Shown here: positions 8,986 to 12,029 of the stretch, one piece after another
Numbering within the stretch: the stretch's first letter is position 1
How the letters are laid out: each line of letters begins with the position of its first letter
NCBI GenBank assembly: GCA_004380135.1
Contig: QXCR01000374.1
Location: forward strand, 1-12,029
Source of the DNA: Stemphylium vesicarium
Taxonomy: Eukaryota > Ascomycota > Dothideomycetes > Pleosporales > Pleosporaceae
DNA: 12,029 nucleotides
Direction of reading: 5' to 3'
Program-made: the position numbers and the translations under genes
Notes under the pieces: generated by a model
Told to the model about the DNA's origin: nothing
The model's input: only the letters and a program-made list of their open reading frames with translations
Databases searched by the model: none

Positions 8986-8995
8986 TAAGGGGGCG
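8986..8995 (+). promoter_or_regulatory. Polypurine tract of the copia element
   Basis: The sequence taagggggcg lies directly before the right LTR. A purine run at this place primes plus-strand DNA synthesis in LTR retrotransposons. It is the only such run next to the LTR border, and the border itself is confirmed by alignment of the two LTRs. Confidence 0.8.
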
Positions 8996-9316
8996 TATTA
9001 GAATATAAGCTTAGTTAAGCTTAAGTAAGCACTAGTACTCTTTTAGCTAGAATAGCACCACTATAGCTATTACATTCTTGTATACGTAATCTATAACGTA
9101 GAAATTACGTATATCTAGGTTATCTATTAGTAAGATAGAATATTCTAGATAACCTAGCATTTGTATATAATAACGAGTAGACAGCGATAATACCTTAGTG
9201 TCTAACTCCCCCCTTTATATCTAATAGATATACTTTTAACTCTAGTTCCTATCTTCCGCTATTACTAATACTATTACTAATAGTATTAGTAATCCTCCGC
9301 TATACCTTTTCTTACA
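8996..9316 (+). repeat. Right LTR of the copia element (321 bp)
   Basis: It starts TATTAGAATATAAGC (TG changed to TA) and ends TTCTTACA. It aligns with the left LTR from end to end apart from the 20-bp segment missing here. Most other differences are transitions with the right copy in the C or G state, for example aacgagtagacagcgat here against aataagtagatagtaat on the left. The 33-bp near-palindrome is at 9261-9293. The copy gives the better picture of the LTR before RIP. Confidence 0.93.
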
Positions 9317-9321
9317 AGTCT
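9317..9321. repeat. Right target-site duplication of the copia element (agtct)
   Basis: It matches 3452-3456 exactly and follows the CA end of the right LTR. Confidence 0.9.
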
Positions 9322-11182
9322 TATAGAAGTTATATATATAACTAGTCTATAATAATTTAGTATAATAAGAGTTATAAGAATTATACTAATACTAGACTAT
9401 AATATCTTAATTTATCTAATTAATTTTTTATTTACTTTAAGATTAGCCTTATAATTATTACTTTTCTATTTCTTTAGTCTATAATAGCTTATTATTCTAA
9501 GAGTATTATATATACTTTTAAATATCTTATTCTAGAATCTTAACTATCTAGCTATTTAATTTTATAGTATATAGAGTTATCTCTTAGATATCTTTATTAG
9601 AAGATATTACTATAGATTTATTCTATACTTATAATACTTATTTAATCTATTAGAGATTCTTTAGTATTAATAGAAACTTCTTAATTTTTAAAAGAATATT
9701 TTTCTAACCTTAATTAACCTTATAGGCTAGATTATAGAAGTACTATTATATAATTTATAAAATATTTAGAATTTCTATAGCGTAGTCTACTAATTCCTTA
9801 TTAAGATAGTAGAGTAGGCTATTAATCTATAGTAATAGTAACTCTATCTCTAGTAGGCTTATATAGGGCGTACTTAATTAATATTTTTTTTTAAATATAG
9901 CTATTTTATTATACTTAGTACGTAATAGTTCTACTATATCTTCTTCTAATATATTATACTTCTTATTAGATATAAGTAAGTTTTCTAAGTATTTAGTTTT
10001 TATAATAGTAAGGCTCTTAATTTCTTTAAGAATATCTTCTCTACTATCTACTAAGTATTTAATTATAAGTTTTATAATAACTTCTTATAATTTATTAGCT
10101 AGTTTACTAGTCTTTCTAAGTATATTAACTTATTATATAATCTTATTTTTACTATAATAGTTCTATACTATATAGCCTACTTTACTATAGGTCCCTTATT
10201 AATATTATTAAGGTATATAGGCTTATAGCTATTTATAGCGTATATACTTAAGACTTAAGATATATAGCTTCGCTAACGTCCTTAGTTTAAGTATAAATAT
10301 TAGGACTAGTATCTTAGTTAGTTATTTATAGGCTCTTAGATATAGATTTCTTAATTAAATAGTCTTTCTTTTAATATAAACTTATATAACTTATTATTAA
10401 TTTAAATAGTTTTATTTATAAGTTTATTAAGTATATTAATATTAGATCTATTTTATATAAGTTTCTTACGTATAATTAGCTTAAGACTATATTAATATAT
10501 CTATATTAAAGTATTATTATCTTAATTAATAATTATAAAGTATTATTAGAGCTTAGTTATATAAATAGTAATAAACTTAGTCTATCTAAGCCTCTAAATC
10601 TTCTATTTTATAACTACTAATTTTTTAAAAGGTAAAAAAACTTCTTTTATTTTAACTTTAAAGGCGTCCTAGTTATTAATAAGATTAATATTATCTTAGT
10701 TATTAATATTATTATTTATATATTAGTATAAGATAGAGTTAGCCTACTTCTCTATATTACTATAAAGAAAGATAGTAGCCTATATAACTTTATTATTATT
10801 ATTAATTCTATTTTCTTTAATATAGAGGTATCTATTAACTTAGAGTAGCTAAGCTTTAAGCTTACTATAGTTATTATAGTATAAATTAAGCTTATTACTA
10901 TATACTAAGATATAAGTAGTGTCTATAGTAATATCTAAGATATTTATTATTATATTACTTATTTTTAGAGTATTTAAAGTATAAAGGTCTATTTTTAGAA
11001 GGTCTTAAGATTAGTTCTTAAAAATAAGCTAAGCGCGTAATAGATAAGATAAGTTAAGTATTATATAAAGATTAATAAATAACTTAAGAGTTTAAGAATT
11101 AAGTACTAATTCTTAAATTTTAAAGTTAAATATAGTAACTATAAAAGTGCGCTATTTAGTAACTATATACTTATATAATAGT
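9322..11182 (-). other. Continuation of the copia target DNA: probable gypsy 5' part and unresolved RIP-mutated sequence
   Basis: Before copia inserted, 3456 was joined to 9322, so at least the left part of this stretch should be the upstream (gag) end of the minus-strand gypsy element. RIP has removed almost all CpA and TpG and no gag motif, zinc knuckle or LTR could be identified. The clearest coding trace is the minus-strand open run at 9881-10084, listed separately. Patches around 9600-9860 also read with stops only at likely Gln or Trp positions, but the frames conflict. From 10300 to 11180 I see no convincing coding or repeat structure. The gypsy end and its 5' LTR probably fall somewhere here. 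Confidence 0.4.
9881..10084 (-). pseudogene. Minus-strand coding trace, lysine- and glutamate-rich, possibly gypsy gag
   Basis: A run of 68 codons without a stop stands out in DNA where stops are otherwise dense. It includes LVDSREDILKEIKSL, KTKYLENLLISNKKYNIL, EEDIVELLRTKYNKIAIF and ends KKKY before TAA at 9878-9880. The spacing of Leu and Ile among charged residues looks helical or coiled-coil-like. No ATG lies in the run, as ATG would be RIP-changed to ATA. The position upstream of the gypsy protease on the same strand suits Gag, but no family was recognised. Confidence 0.3.
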
Positions 11183-11730
11183 TATAATAACTCTTAATAA
11201 TAGTAGAGTATAACTTCTAGTAATAGTTATAATAGTCGTAATTACTTCTAGCAATAGTTATAGTAGTTATAATTACTTCTAGTAATAGTCCTTAGCGTAG
11301 TAATTAGTTACGTAACTACTAATAGTTGGCGTTTTGTAGGATTGCTATCCTGGTCTTGCTCGTGCGGCGCGGTTGCGGCGTGGTTGCGGCGTGGTTGCGG
11401 CGTGGTCGTAAGCGTTTTGACTTCGGGTCGTAATATTAAGTAACTATTAAAGTTAGATAATCTAAGAATAAATTCTTAGAAGAGGAAGATAGTATTATAA
11501 CTTAAAGTTAAAACGCTTATAACTACGCCGCAACTACGCCACAATTACGCTATATAAGTAAGACTAGGATAGCGATTCTATAAAACGCTAACTATTAGTA
11601 ATTATATAACTAATTACTATACTAAGGACTATTACTAAAAGTAAGTATAACTACTATAATTATTACTAGAAGTAATTATAACTATTATAACTATTACTAA
11701 AAATTATACCTTATTATTATTAAAAGTTAT
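11183..11730. repeat. Near-palindrome of about 550 bp with internal tandem repeats (MITE or foldback-like)
   Basis: The left arm (about 11183-11460) and the right arm (about 11480-11730) are inverted copies of one another. Matching landmarks are gtaatagtccttag with ctaaggactattac, aggattgctatcctggtctt with its RIP-altered partner aagactaggatagcgattct, and taagcgttttgactt with its partner near 11500-11520. The centre is a perfect 9-bp hairpin (11461-11469 with 11472-11480). Each arm carries about three tandem copies of a unit of roughly 29 bp containing acttctagtaatag. Further in, the left arm has three perfect copies of gttgcggcgtg at 11372-11404; the right arm has about two degenerate copies at 11521-11550. 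Differences between arms are almost all C/T or G/A, and the right arm is more altered. The right end abuts the TA of the pogo copy, so the outer end may be cut off. No protein is encoded. Confidence 0.75.
11372..11404. repeat. GC-rich 11-bp tandem repeat (three perfect copies)
   Basis: gttgcggcgtg is repeated at 11372-11382, 11383-11393 and 11394-11404, preceded by a degenerate copy. It is a GC island inside AT-rich DNA and lies in the left arm of the palindrome. The mirrored copies at 11521-11550 are fewer and show RIP changes. Confidence 0.9.
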
Positions 11731-11741
11731 TAACGTACCTA

Positions 11742-11775
11742 ACGGGTTGGCCGGCCACACGGGTTGGCCGGCCAC
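11742..11775 (+). repeat. Two tandem 17-bp units in the 5' terminal repeat of the right pogo element
   Basis: acgggttggccggccac occurs at 11742-11758 and 11759-11775 without a mismatch. Each unit contains ggccggcc, a palindrome. The units stand where the left pogo copy has its own, unrelated 17-bp pair. They are probable transposase binding sites (inference from their place in the terminal repeat). Confidence 0.85.
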
Positions 11776-11812
11776 TTTTGCCAAGCCCCCACCAAACTCT
11801 ACCTATTACACA

Positions 11813-12029
11813 ATGCCTCAACAACAACACCAGATAGAGCCTTCGAATGAACGTCAGATACAGACTGCTCTTCAAGCTCTTAAACAAGATGCGACACTCT
11901 CCTTGCGACGCGCTGCAGCTATCTATAACGTCTCTCATAGAACACTAAGCGATCGCCGCGCTGGACGACCTTCACAAGCAGATTGCTGGCCTAAATCGAT
12001 GAATCTAACAAAGACTGAGGAGGGCGTAG
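11813..12029 (+). CDS. Pogo/Fot1-like transposase, N-terminal 72 residues, runs off the window
   Basis: The ATG at 11813-11815 is the first in the element, has A at -3 and follows the terminal repeat by 38 bases; the frame stays open to the last base. The protein begins MPQQQHQIEPSNERQIQTAL. Residues about 15-50 form a Psq/pogo-type helix-turn-helix, with LRRAAAIYNVSHRTLSDRRA at 31-50 containing the recognition helix. This is followed by GRPS (51-54), an AT-hook-like basic turn. LTKTEEGV at 65-72 is where the second, Tc5/CENP-B-type helix-turn-helix normally begins. This half binds the transposon ends; the DDE catalytic part would lie outside the window, and a left-copy relative of that part is seen at 293-1150. 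No RIP stop is present. The long minus-strand frame over 11720-11938 is a shadow of this gene. Confidence 0.85.
   Translation, partial: MPQQQHQIEPSNERQIQTALQALKQDATLSLRRAAAIYNVSHRTLSDRRAGRPSQADCWPKSMNLTKTEEGV

Larger units (their letters stand above)
3457..9316 (+). mobile_element. Ty1/copia LTR retrotransposon, structurally complete, RIP-inactivated
   Basis: A 5860-bp element read left to right: LTR, primer site, long leader, gag, protease, integrase, reverse transcriptase, RNase H, polypurine tract, LTR. Integrase before RT is the copia order. The coding part is held in one frame from the gag zinc knuckle to the end of RNase H (codon positions congruent to 1 modulo 3 after 5275), so the damage is almost entirely substitution, not indels. 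Stop codons replace Gln and Trp throughout. A 288-bp solo LTR plus its 5-bp duplication interrupts gag. RIP is uneven: 4500-4680 and 8455-9316 retain more CpA and TpG than the middle. The element lies inside the gypsy remnant. Confidence 0.93.
11733..12029 (+). mobile_element. Right pogo/Fot1-like DNA transposon, 5' end, free of RIP marks
   Basis: It starts after the TA at 11731-11732 with acgtaccta, followed by two 17-bp units, then ttttgccaag and accaaac, and the transposase start codon 38 bases later. CpA is abundant, in abrupt contrast with the sequence left of 11731. The order of parts mirrors the 3' end of the left copy. The element continues past the window. This is the youngest-looking element here and may be intact. 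Confidence 0.85.

Noticed and set aside
1280..11182. AT-rich composition as mitochondrial or plasmid DNA, or as a centromere
   Set aside because: The bias is specifically loss of CpA and TpG with nuclear LTR elements and stop-riddled pol genes, which points to RIP. A centromeric or telomere-near position remains possible but cannot be tested here.
11372..11404. Short regular repeats as a CRISPR array
   Set aside because: The copies are contiguous 11-mers without spacers in a fungal transposon context, so they form a minisatellite.
11720..11938. 72-codon minus-strand frame starting MRDVIDSCSASQGECRIL
   Set aside because: It is antisense to the pogo transposase start and terminal repeats, shows no family motif, and ends in the RIP-mutated flank.
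1..12029. A previously undescribed multi-gene system
   Set aside because: Everything recognisable is a known class of transposable element or its debris. The novel aspects are the pogo end repeats and the palindromic element, not a gene system.

Overview
This window looks like a repeat-only stretch of a filamentous ascomycete (Pezizomycotina) genome. The inference rests on two things seen directly. First, most of it is very rich in TpA and almost empty of CpA and TpG, the signature of repeat-induced point mutation (RIP). Second, it holds fungal-type transposons: Fot1/pogo, Ty1/copia and Ty3/gypsy. No host gene was recognised. The only undamaged coding sequence is the first 72 codons of a pogo-like transposase running off the right edge. 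The organism cannot be named from sequence alone.

Layout from left to right. 1-292 is an unidentified, higher-GC stretch. 293-1279 is the 3' part of a pogo-like DNA transposon: a mutated transposase C-terminus with a decayed zinc knuckle, then a terminal repeat made of two 17-bp units and a TA target site. 1280-3456 is the minus-strand pol of a Ty3/gypsy element (protease, reverse transcriptase, RNase H), riddled with stops and cut off at the left by the pogo insertion. 3457-9316 is a structurally complete Ty1/copia element: a 341-bp left LTR, a primer site, a long leader with a minisatellite, a gag-pol pseudogene in one frame, a polypurine tract and a 321-bp right LTR, all flanked by the 5-bp duplication agtct. 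A 288-bp solo LTR of a third retrotransposon (4982-5269, duplication ttatt) sits inside its gag. 9322-11182 continues the DNA the copia element landed in: presumably the upstream part of the gypsy element, then unresolved sequence. 11183-11730 is a near-palindrome of about 550 bp carrying subterminal and GC-rich tandem repeats. From 11731 a second pogo-like transposon begins with a clean terminal repeat and an open transposase gene.

Inferred order of events: the gypsy element and the palindromic element came first; copia jumped into gypsy; RIP hit most of this block; the solo-LTR parent inserted into copia later, since it is nearly free of RIP marks or was too short to be hit; the right pogo copy arrived after RIP. 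The left pogo copy inserted into gypsy and was itself partly mutated. The least expected observation is that the two pogo copies share the same terminal architecture (outer ACGTA, two tandem 17-bp units, inner TTTTGCCAAG) while the 17-bp units themselves are unrelated in sequence.
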